A program made the position numbers and the translations under genes. This document shows positions 53,711 to 62,794 of a stretch of 64,000 nt of DNA, piece after piece (position 1 is the first letter of the stretch; each line of letters opens with the position of its first letter). This DNA comes from Dubosiella muris (GTDB taxonomy: Bacteria; Bacillota_I; Bacilli_A; Erysipelotrichales; Erysipelotrichaceae). Under the pieces are notes generated by a model. The model ran no database searches and was not told the DNA's origin. It saw only the letters and a program-made list of their open reading frames with translations. Where the stretch lies: NCBI RefSeq assembly GCF_004793885.1, contig NZ_SRYG01000002.1, forward strand, positions 118,827 through 182,826. The letters are read 5' to 3'.

Positions 53711-54841
53711 TCAAAAATCCGAAACAATTTGAATATCCGCGATAAACGGATACGTTTCGCGCAGCGACTGGCACAAATTGCGCGCCGCCCCGGAATCGAC
53801 GGGCTCCACAAAACGAAGCCGATACTCGACACGGTCGAACAGCGTTCCAACGCCCGCAAGCGCCTCTTGCTCCAGCTCAAAAAGCGCTTCGTCCCCTGAA
53901 ATCGTTCGTTTTCGGGTCCAAATGTAGCCCGACGTCTTTTCAAATGTCCGAATCGAATCGCCCACGACGCAGATCTCCCCTTCCATTGTCTTCATAAAGC
54001 CCTCGCACGGGTAAAAGCCGGCTTCATCCAGCCGCTCCATCACTTGCCGCCGCACATCGAGCGCGCGTTGCGCCAAACCGAGCGTTTCCGGCTGCAAATC
54101 CACGACATCCACTTTGCCAAAGCATCCGCGCGCCGGCGCGACGTTTTGAAAGCGGACGCGTGTTTCATCAAACCGCTGGCGAATGCGCGTGATTTGATCT
54201 GGCGTAAGAATCGTTTCAAACTGGCTCACCACGACGTGTTCGGCCAGATTCTCCACAATTTGGTGGAGCGCCACGACTACCATGTCATAGTGTTGTTTTG
54301 GCTTTTCGAATTGCGAAAGATCGAGCGTCACCGTTTGGGCAAGCATGGAATCCAAGGGTTCGACGATCATTTTCCCTTCCCGGATCGCGTCCCGGATTTC
54401 CTGGTCAAACATTTCCTCCAGCCAAAAATGGCGGAGCATTTGTCTGGCGACGTACTGGTTCATTCCTTGATTGGAAAAGCCGGCTCCTGTGGCGGCCGAA
54501 GACAAATACGAGGCGATCAGCGAAGTGTGCCGGTCGAGATGTTCCGTAAGTTTGCGCACGTTTTCCCGCTGTTTCCGGTAGAGAATGTACGCTTTGGACA
54601 CTTCGGTAAAGCCCGACTCGGACAGCACTTTTTCCACACTGTCCTGAATTTGCTCGACGCCAATGCGGTTTCCGTCCTTTTTCGCATCGAAATCGGCGGT
54701 GACCCGGAGCGCGAGCAGCTCGATAACGGACTCGTCCCATTCTTTATGAAGCGACCCAAACGCTTTTTTTATGACGTTGACGATTTTCCCGATTTGAAAA
54801 TCGACGAGATTGCCATCTCTTTTTTCGACGATATATTTCAT
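53711..54841 (-). CDS. ATP-cone protein with NrdD-like N-terminal segment, no glycyl-radical domain
   Basis: 376 residues. Residues 1-100 are a good ATP-cone (KRDG at 7-10, FQIGKIVNVIKKAF, LYRKQRENVR at 88-96). Residues 118-178 resemble the first part of anaerobic ribonucleotide reductase NrdD (FSNQGMNQYVARQMLRHFW). The NrdD His-Asp-Leu and catalytic CAGW-type cysteine positions are replaced (IVEPLDSML, AQTVTLDL), and the protein ends at half NrdD length with no C-terminal zinc ribbon or glycyl-radical RxCGY motif. The only cysteines are C240, C279, C291 and C357. It cannot be a reductase; a nucleotide-sensing role is the simplest reading. The start overlaps the MarR/radical-SAM stop by four bases. 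Confidence 0.75.
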   Translation of the reverse strand: MKYIVEKRDGNLVDFQIGKIVNVIKKAFGSLHKEWDESVIELLALRVTADFDAKKDGNRIGVEQIQDSVEKVLSESGFTEVSKAYILYRKQRENVRKLTEHLDRHTSLIASYLSSAATGAGFSNQGMNQYVARQMLRHFWLEEMFDQEIRDAIREGKMIVEPLDSMLAQTVTLDLSQFEKPKQHYDMVVVALHQIVENLAEHVVVSQFETILTPDQITRIRQRFDETRVRFQNVAPARGCFGKVDVVDLQPETLGLAQRALDVRRQVMERLDEAGFYPCEGFMKTMEGEICVVGDSIRTFEKTSGYIWTRKRTISGDEALFELEQEALAGVGTLFDRVEYRLRFVEPVDSGAARNLCQSLRETYPFIADIQIVSDF

Positions 54842-55986
54842 TGTGCTCCTCTTTCTATGGCCAGGGTTTTCACAAGAGGCCCCACCGTCTGCTCCAAGGC
54901 GTCAATTTCCGCTTTCGAAAAGCCGTGAAGCCCTTCCTCGATCGCGTTCGCGCCGGGTTCGTAGTTGCGCCACACCCAATGCCCGTCGTGGCCAACGATG
55001 GAAGCCATCTCCTTTAAAACATCCTCGTTGTGAAATTCGCGGATCAATGTCGTGGCGAAGCGGTGGGACACATTGGCTTGGCGCAAAGCGTCCAGCGTTT
55101 TTTTGATTTCCGAGGTGTCGATGTCATGAATGCCTGTCGCTTCCGAATAGCCGGACCACGCGCTTTTCAAGTCGATTTCCACTTCATCCAGAAGACCGTT
55201 TTCAGCCCAGCGCGCGACCGGCTCGGGATACATGCCGTTCGTTTTGATTTTTACGGCGTACTTTTCCGCTTTTAAAAATTGAAGAAACGATTCCAGCTCT
55301 GGATGTAGCCCGACTTCGCCGCCTTCGATCGCCACGGCGCGAAGATGCGTTTTGTGGTGCGTCAAGTATGTTTTGACTTCTTCGGAATGAATGACCTTTT
55401 GTCCTTCTTTTAAAAAAACGAGATGCTTTTTTTGGCAGCCCGGACAGCGCAAGTTGCACCCGCCGATTTCCAAAACGGAACAGGGGTGCGCGCCAAATCC
55501 GCGCAAAGACAGCTTTTTCCATCCATAAAAGCGCAAGCCTTCCGGCTCGAGCTTGGCGTATTCGTTGGCCCGCTCGCACATGGAGCCGTAAACGGCTTCG
55601 AACGAGCGCATCGTGTCGTCGTCGATATTTTGAATGATGTGATTCCACCAGTCGATCCGGATTTTGTAAATTTGCGCGATGATGCGTTTCGCCTTGTACG
55701 TCGTATACAAGTGCTTCACCCGCTTGTCGCTGGCGGATGGACGCACTTCCACATAATCGAGCGCTTCCAGTTTTTTTATGTTTTTCGTTACGGTGCCTTT
55801 GTCGTAGCTTCCCTTTTCCACGATGTTTTGCATCGTGATGCCTTCCTGCTCGAAAATGAAAAGCAGGATCGGCAGCTGGGCGTAAGTCAAGTGAAAAGGC
55901 TCCAGTTTTCGGTCGTAATACTTTTGGGTGCTGCGGTACAGAATGCTGATATCCATTAAAAGGTCTTCATGGTTGTTCATACTCAT
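54838..55986 (-). CDS. MarR-type HTH domain fused to NrdG2-like radical SAM domain
   Basis: 382 residues. Residues 5-145 form a MarR winged helix: recognition helix GSYDKGTVTKNIKKLE at 59-74 and wing VRPSASDKRVKHLYTT. Residues 150-375 match the NrdG2 group of anaerobic-RNR activases: FYGWKKLSLRGFG, the cluster motif GGCNLRCPGC (C177, C181, C184), GGEVGLHPELESF near 222 and the KIKTNG segment. The fusion joins DNA binding to an SAM-cleaving iron-sulfur enzyme, so it may sense redox state, SAM or its partner's nucleotide state. Translationally coupled to the ATP-cone gene. No clear promoter was found upstream; the guaB terminator lies ten bases before it. Confidence 0.8.
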   Translation of the reverse strand: MSMNNHEDLLMDISILYRSTQKYYDRKLEPFHLTYAQLPILLFIFEQEGITMQNIVEKGSYDKGTVTKNIKKLEALDYVEVRPSASDKRVKHLYTTYKAKRIIAQIYKIRIDWWNHIIQNIDDDTMRSFEAVYGSMCERANEYAKLEPEGLRFYGWKKLSLRGFGAHPCSVLEIGGCNLRCPGCQKKHLVFLKEGQKVIHSEEVKTYLTHHKTHLRAVAIEGGEVGLHPELESFLQFLKAEKYAVKIKTNGMYPEPVARWAENGLLDEVEIDLKSAWSGYSEATGIHDIDTSEIKKTLDALRQANVSHRFATTLIREFHNEDVLKEMASIVGHDGHWVWRNYEPGANAIEEGLHGFSKAEIDALEQTVGPLVKTLAIERGAQ

Positions 55987-55995
55987 ATTTTACAC

Positions 55996-56022
55996 AAAAA
56001 AAAGAAGGTGAAAACCTTCTTT
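55996..56022 (-). terminator. Terminator between guaB and the MarR/radical-SAM gene
   Basis: AAAGAAGG/CCTTCTTT stem with a six-base loop and T run on the minus strand. Its T tail ends ten bases before the MarR/radical-SAM ATG, so that gene depends on read-through or a promoter within the hairpin. Confidence 0.85.
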
Positions 56023-56027
56023 CGCGT

Positions 56028-57539
56028 TTATTGGACTTTTGCGTCAATGTTCTCATCGCGGACAACGACGTCGTGCGCCCCGCCTTCCACGATACTCGTG
56101 GAGGAAACGAGCGTCACTTTCGCATCGCGCTGCAATTCCTCGATTGTCAGACAGCCGCAGTTGCACATCGTATGCTTGATTTTGGAAATCGTCAGTCCGA
56201 CATTATCGCGCAGGCTGCCCGCGTAAGGAACGTAGGAATCGACGCCTTCGACAAACGACATTTTATTTTCGCCGCCGACATCGTAACGCTGCCAGTTTCT
56301 CGCCCGGGCCGAGCCTTCGCCCCAGTATTCTTTCATGTAGTTCCCATTGATGCTGACCCGTTTGTTCGGCGCCTCTTTGAAACGGGCGAAATAACGTCCA
56401 AGCATCACAAAATCCGCGCCAAACGCCAACGCCAGCGTAATATGGTAGTCATGCACGATACCGCCATCGGAGCATACCGGAATGTACACGCCCGTATTGC
56501 GGTAGTATTCGTCACGCGCCTGCGCCACGTCCAGCGTCGCCGTGGCCTGACCGCGGCCAATGCCTTTTTGTTCGCGCGTAATACAAATCGATCCTCCGCC
56601 AATGCCGACTTTTACGAAATCCGCGCCGGCCTCGGCCAAAAAGCGGAATCCGTCGCCGTCGACCACGTTGCCGGCACCGACCTTTACCGTGTCGCCATAG
56701 TGCTTGCGGATCCATTGAATCGTTTCCGCCTGCCAGCACGAGTAGCCTTCGGAGGAGTCGATGACCAAAATGTCGACACCGGCTTCCACCAGAGCCGGCA
56801 CACGCTCGGCGTAGTCGCGCGTATTGATTCCGGCGCCCACGACGTAGCGCTTGTTGTCATCCAGCAGCTCGTTTGGATTTTCCTTGTGCGAGTCGTAGTC
56901 TTTCCGGAACACGATGGATTTCAAATGCTGTTCCTCGTCGACGATTGGAAGCTGGTTGAGCTTGTGATCCCAAATGATATCGTTGGCTTCCGAAAGCGAG
57001 ATGCCGTCCATACCAACGATCAGTTTCTCGTACGGGGTCATAAACTCCTTGACTTTTGTGTTTTTATCCATTCTCGATTCGCGAAAATCGCGGGAAGTGA
57101 TCAAGCCGACGAGTTTACCGTCCCGCTTGCCCGTATCGGTGACCGCCATCGTCGAGTGGCCTGTTCTTTCACGAAGATTTAAAACATCCGCCAGCGTGGA
57201 TTCCGGGGAAAGGTTGGAGTCGCTGCCGACAAATCCCGCTTTGCTGGATTTTACATTGCGCACCATTTCGGCTTGCGATTCGATTGGCTGGCTGCCGAAA
57301 ATAAAACTGACGCCGCCTTCGCGCGCCAGCGCGCAAGCCATTTCCTCGCCGCTGACCGACTGCATAACCGCGGACACCATAGGGATGTTTAAAGAAAGCG
57401 CGGGTTCCTCCCCTTTTCGAAACTTTACAAGTGGGGTTTTCAAGGATACGCGATCCGGCGTGCAGTCCGGTCCCGTGTAACCTGGAACGAGTAAATATTC
57501 GCTGAATGTTCGTGATGGTTCTTTAAAAAACTTTGCCAT
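56028..57539 (-). CDS. guaB: IMP dehydrogenase
   Basis: 503 residues. The catalytic loop [20 protein letters not shown] carries Cys319; a CBS pair (about 100-220) is inserted in the barrel; the flap has [13 protein letters not shown]. It oxidises IMP to XMP, committing purines to GMP. Length and the Gln after the Arg-Glu of the loop place it with the eukaryote-like, longer bacterial class rather than the 488-residue Bacillus type. The ATG at 57539 has GGAGG upstream; the earlier in-frame codon at 57566 lacks a site. Confidence 0.93.
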   Translation of the reverse strand: MAKFFKEPSRTFSEYLLVPGYTGPDCTPDRVSLKTPLVKFRKGEEPALSLNIPMVSAVMQSVSGEEMACALAREGGVSFIFGSQPIESQAEMVRNVKSSKAGFVGSDSNLSPESTLADVLNLRERTGHSTMAVTDTGKRDGKLVGLITSRDFRESRMDKNTKVKEFMTPYEKLIVGMDGISLSEANDIIWDHKLNQLPIVDEEQHLKSIVFRKDYDSHKENPNELLDDNKRYVVGAGINTRDYAERVPALVEAGVDILVIDSSEGYSCWQAETIQWIRKHYGDTVKVGAGNVVDGDGFRFLAEAGADFVKVGIGGGSICITREQKGIGRGQATATLDVAQARDEYYRNTGVYIPVCSDGGIVHDYHITLALAFGADFVMLGRYFARFKEAPNKRVSINGNYMKEYWGEGSARARNWQRYDVGGENKMSFVEGVDSYVPYAGSLRDNVGLTISKIKHTMCNCGCLTIEELQRDAKVTLVSSTSIVEGGAHDVVVRDENIDAKVQ

Positions 57540-57601
57540 GTTTTCCTCCAAAATTCTTTTTATCAATTATATGCTTTTCAAATCAGAAATCAAGCTTGTT
57601 C

Positions 57602-59704
57602 TTAATTATTGAAATGGTATACGACCACGCTGTACGGCGCGATTTGCAGGTTGGTCGCGTACTTCTCGTTGCATTGCCCGTTGTCAAACAAAACCTCGCC
57701 CCCTTGATGGACCACGTACTGAAAATGCTGGCTGGTCGGGTTGAAAAAAACGATATTGGCGTCGCTGCCGCAGCTCGTCTTGTAAACGAGAACTTGATTG
57801 TCGATCGTTTCAAAATGGACGTTGTTTGAAATTTGCTCGCTCGTTGTCAGCCGGAACGCCGGATGCTGGCGGCGCAGCTGGATGAGCGTTTTTGTCGCCT
57901 CCACGATTGGCATGTGCCGGTTGCGGCGTTCGTAATCCATTTGATTGACATTATCCGGGTGGTTGTACGTGTTGCCCTGGTTGTGCTTTGTCCGCCCGAA
58001 TTCCTGCCCCGCGTGCAAAAACGGAATGCCCTGGGCGAGCAGGACCATCGCGTTGGCCAAAACCTGCCGCTTTTCCCGCAGCTCCCGTCCTTCGCCATGG
58101 CAGGCGACGCGGTTTTTATCCCAAAGCGTGTGGTTGTCGTGACATTCGACAAAATTGACGACTTTTTGCGGCGAGTTAAAAACAAAATCCTGGCAGCTTC
58201 CCGCCATCACGGCTTGGGCTTCCGCGATTTTATCCAAATTGCCGCTGGCGTAGCCTTTTTGCACAAGATCGCCGTTGGAACCGCGAATCGTTTCCCGAAA
58301 CCGGTCGGAAAAATGGCCGACATGCGGCATTTGGTTTTGATTTTGCTGGGCGGCACGCAAATTTTCCGGCAAAAAGCTTGGCATGTTCCAGCCCTCGCCA
58401 TAGATCATGAAGCCTGGTTTGATTCGCCGGCACTCCTCGCTGAGTTCGTTCATAAAATTCAAATCGAGAATGCCCATTAAGTCAAAGCGGAAGCCGTCGA
58501 TGTCGTAAAGCGAAATGATTTTCCGGCATGTGTTGATAAAATAGCGTTTTGACATGATGGGCTGGGTGTCGATGTCGTTGCCGCAAAAGCTGCCGTTGGA
58601 AAATTCGCCGTTTTGGTTCATTAAAAAATAGTAATTCGGAACGAGCGTGTCGAGGGCGAACCGCTCTTTTTCATACACGTGGTTGAACACGACGTCCAAA
58701 TTCACTTTCATTCCATTTTCGTGGCAGCGATGCACAAGCTCGGCCAGCTCGCGAACCCGGGACAACGGATCTTCGGGATCGAGCGCGTAGCTGCCTTCGG
58801 GCACGCGGAACTGGACCGGATCGTAGCCCCAGTTGTAGTAGCGGTCCGGGTAATCCTCGTCCACGCTGCCAAAATCAAAGACAGGCATGAGCTGCACGTG
58901 GGTGATGCCAAGCGATTTCAAATAAGAAAAACCGACATCTTTCGCTTTGGTCGTTTCGTTTTCCTCGATGAATCCCGCAAATGTTTTTGGATGCTCCACC
59001 CCGATGCCGGACTGGCTTGTCATGTCGCGGACATTGGCTTCGTAAATAATGGCGTCCGTGTTGTACTGAAGCGGCTCCATTTCGACTTTTTCCGGCAAAC
59101 GCATGCGCTCCGGGTCGATGATGATACTGTTTCTCCCGTTCGCGTTCGAAAACAGCGAATACGGGTCGATGCATTCTTTCCATTCCCCCTCGCGCCGGAC
59201 TAAAAACGAATACGCCTTCCCGTGATGGTCGCCTGCCAGTTCAAACTCAAACAAGCCGTAAGGGCGTTTCGTCATTTCGTACCGCTGCTTTTCCTTCCCG
59301 TCGTCGAGGCACAGCAGGATGCGCCGCGTCGTGGGCGCCCATAGTCGAAACGTCGTTTTTTCCTTGGTGTACTCCACGCCGAGGTCGTCGCGGATGTTCG
59401 TAAACTGTCTGGAAAACCGCTCTGTTTTGACGATGTGCGAATATTTAGCCGGCGTGGTTTTACAATGCTCGTCATAGACGTTGTATTCCTCGCCGACTTC
59501 TAATTCTTCATTGATTGATAATTTATAATGGGTATATCCGTTGTAAAGATCGGATCGTTTCTGTATGGACAAAGGGACGATCCTCCCTTGTGAATCTTTT
59601 AGGTGAAACGAAGAGCTTTTCCCCTCAAAAAAATTTTTGGACATATACACGTTGATTGTCGAGTAATCGTCGATATATGCCTCGTATGGTTCTTTCATCC
59701 TCAT
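57602..59704 (-). CDS. pulA: Type I pullulanase
   Basis: 700 residues. An N-terminal starch-binding-like segment (about 1-100), a CBM48 domain (about 105-195; TFRLWAPTTRRILLCL) and a GH13 catalytic barrel with the type I signature YNWGYDP, DVVFNHVY, DGFRFDLMGIL (nucleophile Asp), YGEGWNM (acid Glu) and ECHDNHTLWDK. It cleaves alpha-1,6 branches of pullulan, starch or glycogen. There is no signal peptide, so it is intracellular and probably debranches glycogen or imported dextrins. The ATG at 59704 has GGAG nine bases upstream. Divergent from fumC. Confidence 0.95.
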   Translation of the reverse strand: MRMKEPYEAYIDDYSTINVYMSKNFFEGKSSSFHLKDSQGRIVPLSIQKRSDLYNGYTHYKLSINEELEVGEEYNVYDEHCKTTPAKYSHIVKTERFSRQFTNIRDDLGVEYTKEKTTFRLWAPTTRRILLCLDDGKEKQRYEMTKRPYGLFEFELAGDHHGKAYSFLVRREGEWKECIDPYSLFSNANGRNSIIIDPERMRLPEKVEMEPLQYNTDAIIYEANVRDMTSQSGIGVEHPKTFAGFIEENETTKAKDVGFSYLKSLGITHVQLMPVFDFGSVDEDYPDRYYNWGYDPVQFRVPEGSYALDPEDPLSRVRELAELVHRCHENGMKVNLDVVFNHVYEKERFALDTLVPNYYFLMNQNGEFSNGSFCGNDIDTQPIMSKRYFINTCRKIISLYDIDGFRFDLMGILDLNFMNELSEECRRIKPGFMIYGEGWNMPSFLPENLRAAQQNQNQMPHVGHFSDRFRETIRGSNGDLVQKGYASGNLDKIAEAQAVMAGSCQDFVFNSPQKVVNFVECHDNHTLWDKNRVACHGEGRELREKRQVLANAMVLLAQGIPFLHAGQEFGRTKHNQGNTYNHPDNVNQMDYERRNRHMPIVEATKTLIQLRRQHPAFRLTTSEQISNNVHFETIDNQVLVYKTSCGSDANIVFFNPTSQHFQYVVHQGGEVLFDNGQCNEKYATNLQIAPYSVVVYHFNN

Positions 59705-59731
59705 GATTTAAGGCTCCTTCCCATTTTAACT

Positions 59732-59776
59732 ATTTTACCATGGGTCTTTCCTTGTGCGTAGGGGAAATGTTAAAAT
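59732..59776. promoter_or_regulatory. Divergent, mirror-image fumC and pulA promoters
   Basis: Minus-strand TGGTAAAAT (59732-59740) serves pulA and plus-strand TGTTAAAAT (59768-59776) serves fumC. Each is followed by AGTT, so AACTATTTTA and TAAAATAGTT form a perfect 10-bp inverted repeat 27 bases apart. Confidence 0.55.
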
Positions 59777-59804
59777 AGTTTTTAGAGTGTAAGGAGAGAA
59801 GGTA

Positions 59805-61184
59805 ATGGAAAAAGTACGAATCGAAACCGATGTATTGGGGGAAATCGCCGTTCCTGCCGATAAGTATTGGAAATCGCAAACGCAGCGCAGTTTGGAAAAT
59901 TTTCGTATTGGAACGGAAAAAATGCCCAAAGGCATCATCCGCAGCTTTATGATTTTGAAAAAGGCGTGCGCGCAAGCCAATTTGGCGTTTGGAAAAATCA
60001 GCGAAAAGCAGGCTGACGCCATCGTCCATGTATGCGACGAGGTGCTGGCGGGCCAGTGGATGGATCAGTTTCCGCTCAGCGTGTGGCAAACTGGTTCAGG
60101 CACGCAAACGAACATGAATGTCAACGAAGTGATCACGATGCTTGGCAACGCCTATGCCGGTGAGCAGATTTTGAGCGCGAACGACGTGGTGAACTGTTCC
60201 CAATCGTCCAACGACACGTTCCCGGCCGCCTTGCATATTTTATGCGCTCTGGAAGTGCATGAGCGCCTGCTTCCCGCTCTGGATCGAATGATTGCCCAGT
60301 TCTCTGTTTTGGAAAAGGAGAACGCCGGAATCATCAAGATCGGGCGCACCCATTTGCAGGATGCGACCCCTCTTTATTTTTCACAGGAATTAAGCGGCTA
60401 CCGTTCGATGCTTGAACATAGCCGCCAGCAAATTCTCGCCGCTTTGCCGTTCATTTACGAGCTGGCGTGCGGGGCGACCGCCGTTGGTTCGGGCATTAAT
60501 TGCCCGGTTGGGTTTGATTTGGATGTGACAGGACGCATTAGCGCCAGCACGGGGCTGCCTTTCGTTCCGGATCCAAACAAGTTTCACGCTTTGACCAGCA
60601 AAGACGCCTGCGCGTTTCTTTCCGGAGGATTAAAAGCCCTGGCCGCCAACTTGATGAAAATCGCAAACGACATCCGCCTGCTGGCAAGCGGTCCTCGCTG
60701 CAATATCCACGAAATCGACATTCCGGCCAACGAGCCCGGATCTTCGATTATGCCCGGCAAAGTCAATCCGACGCAATGCGAATCCATGACGATGGTTTGC
60801 GTGCAAGTCATGGGCAACGACGCCACCGTCGGTTTCGCCGCCAGCCAGGGCCAGTTCGAGCTGAACGTTTTCATGCCGGTTATCGCCTACAATTTGGATC
60901 AAAGCATTCGGCTGCTGTCGGATTCGATGAATTCGTTTTGCACGCACTGTCTTTCGGGATTGAAGGCAAATGAGGAAAAAATGCGTGAATACGTCGCCAA
61001 CTCACTCATGCTGGTCACTTGTTTGAACCCTGTCATCGGTTATAAAAAAGCAGCTCAAGCCGCCCAGTACGCGCATCAAAACGACATTAGTTTAAAAGAA
61101 GCGATCACAACGCTGGGTTATTTGAGCGAAGAAGAATTCGACCGCTATGTCGACGCGAAAAAGATGATTCATACGGAATTGTAA
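59805..61184 (+). CDS. fumC: Class II fumarate hydratase
   Basis: 459 residues. ETDVLGEIAVPADKYWKSQTQRSLENF at the start, TGSGTQTNMNVNEV, SSNDTFPAALHI and the flexible-loop signature GSSIMPGKVNPTQCE identify the iron-free fumarase. It interconverts fumarate and malate. With PFOR and no TCA neighbours it probably serves a reductive or amino-acid-linked branch. The ATG at 59805 follows AAGGAGAGAAGG. Its terminator begins at the base after the stop codon. Confidence 0.96.
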   Translation: MEKVRIETDVLGEIAVPADKYWKSQTQRSLENFRIGTEKMPKGIIRSFMILKKACAQANLAFGKISEKQADAIVHVCDEVLAGQWMDQFPLSVWQTGSGTQTNMNVNEVITMLGNAYAGEQILSANDVVNCSQSSNDTFPAALHILCALEVHERLLPALDRMIAQFSVLEKENAGIIKIGRTHLQDATPLYFSQELSGYRSMLEHSRQQILAALPFIYELACGATAVGSGINCPVGFDLDVTGRISASTGLPFVPDPNKFHALTSKDACAFLSGGLKALAANLMKIANDIRLLASGPRCNIHEIDIPANEPGSSIMPGKVNPTQCESMTMVCVQVMGNDATVGFAASQGQFELNVFMPVIAYNLDQSIRLLSDSMNSFCTHCLSGLKANEEKMREYVANSLMLVTCLNPVIGYKKAAQAAQYAHQNDISLKEAITTLGYLSEEEFDRYVDAKKMIHTEL

Positions 61185-61205
61185 GGAGCGAATCGCTCCT
61201 TTTTT
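61185..61205 (+). terminator. fumC terminator
   Basis: GGAGCG/CGCTCC stem with an AAT loop and T6, starting directly after the stop codon. Confidence 0.9.
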
Positions 61206-61220
61206 CTTCCTTTTGGGCAC

Positions 61221-61244
61221 AAAAAAAATGCCGATTGGCATTTT
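61221..61244 (-). terminator. cls terminator overlapping its stop codon
   Basis: AAAATGCC/GGCATTTT stem with a GATT loop (61225-61232 with 61237-61244) and a T run on the minus strand. The last stem base is in the cls stop codon. Confidence 0.85.
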
Positions 61245-62779
61245 TACATGAGTGGAGAAAAGATCCTTAAAATATTGCGGTAATAGCGCACGAGCGGATT
61301 GACGTTTCGACACTCTTCATAGGTCACTGGATGCGAATCTTTAAAAATTTGCTCCAGGTCTTTTTTTATCGCCGGCAGACATTCGGTTTTGTACAGCCAG
61401 ATTCCGCATTCATAATTTGTGTAATAAGAGCGGAAATCCATATTGACCGTTCCGACCAAAGCGCTCTGCCCGTCGCTGAGACATACTTTTCCATGAATAA
61501 ATCCCGGTGTGTATTCATAAATCTTGACCCCTTTTTTAATTAAGTACTCGTAATTGCTTTTGGTCACTTCGTAAACGAGTTTTTTATCCGGAATGCCTGG
61601 AACGACGATGCGAACATCCACACCGTTGTTGACCGCCAGCACAAGCGCGTCGATCATTTCGGCGTCAAGGACCAAATACGGTGTCGTGATCCAAAAATAG
61701 TCGACCGCCCCATTCAACATATTCAAATGCATATTCTTTCCCGGATTGGCGTCGTCTGTTGGCGAATCCGAAAACGGAATAATGTATCCTTTGCCATGGA
61801 TCTTCTCAAACGCCTGATCCGGAAGGAGAAAGTCGTCATATTGCGAATTTTCATGGGACTGGTAATTCCATATTTGTAAAAAGGAAATCGTAAACATTTC
61901 CACGCCTTTTCCTTCGATCATGATTCCCATGTCTTTCCAGTATCCAAAGCGCTCTTTCGTGTTGATGTACTCGTCCGCGATATTGATCCCGCCCGTATAC
62001 GCCTTGAAGCCGTCGATAATGATCATTTTGCGATGATCCCGGTTGTTCATTTGAACCGCGAGCTGCGGACGAATCTTGTTAAAGGAATACGTTCGAATTC
62101 CCTGTGCGTTCAACCACGTCTCGTAATCCTCTTTTAAATGCGTGATCGTGCCGAAATCATCATAAATCAAACGCACATCCAGCCCTTCGTTGACTTTTTC
62201 CAGCAGCACGGCGAGAATCTCGTCCCACATATTTCCTTGATCCAAAATGAACGTTTCGATAAAAATGAATTTCTTTGCCGATTTCAACGCGTCCATAATG
62301 GATTTGTACATCACTTCCCCGCTTTCGAAGTATTTTGTCTTGCAGTCTTCGTACACTGGAAAATATCCATTCGACCAGGCCATGGAAATCATCTTGTCCA
62401 GCGTGTAGTCTTCTCCGTTTGTCTTTTCGAGCGTTTTGATGTTTTGCAAGGCGTAGCGTTTGTAATCCGAATACGCCTGTCGGTCTTTGCTCATTAAAAC
62501 TTTCGGAATTTTTCGTCCGCCAAACAGCAAATACGTGATCCCGCCAAAAACCGGAACGGATAATATCAAAAAGACCCAAAGCAGCTTTGAACTGGAATCC
62601 GACTCGCGGTTGCATACATGGATCGCGATAATCGTACTGAGCACAAGCATGAAAAAATAAAAAAACTGAAACCTTGTTGAAAAATACGTTATGATGAAGA
62701 TAATGGCAATTATCTGCAACAAAAGCGATGTCACGATATAAAACGCTTTTGATTTTAATAGCTTTAAAATTTTTCTCAT
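61244..62779 (-). CDS. cls: Cardiolipin synthase (phospholipase D type)
   Basis: 511 residues. Two N-terminal transmembrane helices (about 8-55), a short PLDc_N-type domain, and two HKD motifs: HRKMIIID at H249 and HGKVCLSD at H429, each followed by an NxAD/NxDxRS-type segment (GGINIADEY, TVNMDFRSY). It condenses two phosphatidylglycerols to cardiolipin in the cytoplasmic membrane. The ATG at 62779 follows GAGGTG; the longer frame to 62884 passes through the promoter and was not used. Confidence 0.95.
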   Translation of the reverse strand: MRKILKLLKSKAFYIVTSLLLQIIAIIFIITYFSTRFQFFYFFMLVLSTIIAIHVCNRESDSSSKLLWVFLILSVPVFGGITYLLFGGRKIPKVLMSKDRQAYSDYKRYALQNIKTLEKTNGEDYTLDKMISMAWSNGYFPVYEDCKTKYFESGEVMYKSIMDALKSAKKFIFIETFILDQGNMWDEILAVLLEKVNEGLDVRLIYDDFGTITHLKEDYETWLNAQGIRTYSFNKIRPQLAVQMNNRDHRKMIIIDGFKAYTGGINIADEYINTKERFGYWKDMGIMIEGKGVEMFTISFLQIWNYQSHENSQYDDFLLPDQAFEKIHGKGYIIPFSDSPTDDANPGKNMHLNMLNGAVDYFWITTPYLVLDAEMIDALVLAVNNGVDVRIVVPGIPDKKLVYEVTKSNYEYLIKKGVKIYEYTPGFIHGKVCLSDGQSALVGTVNMDFRSYYTNYECGIWLYKTECLPAIKKDLEQIFKDSHPVTYEECRNVNPLVRYYRNILRIFSPLM

Positions 62780-62794
62780 AAACACCTCGGAGCG

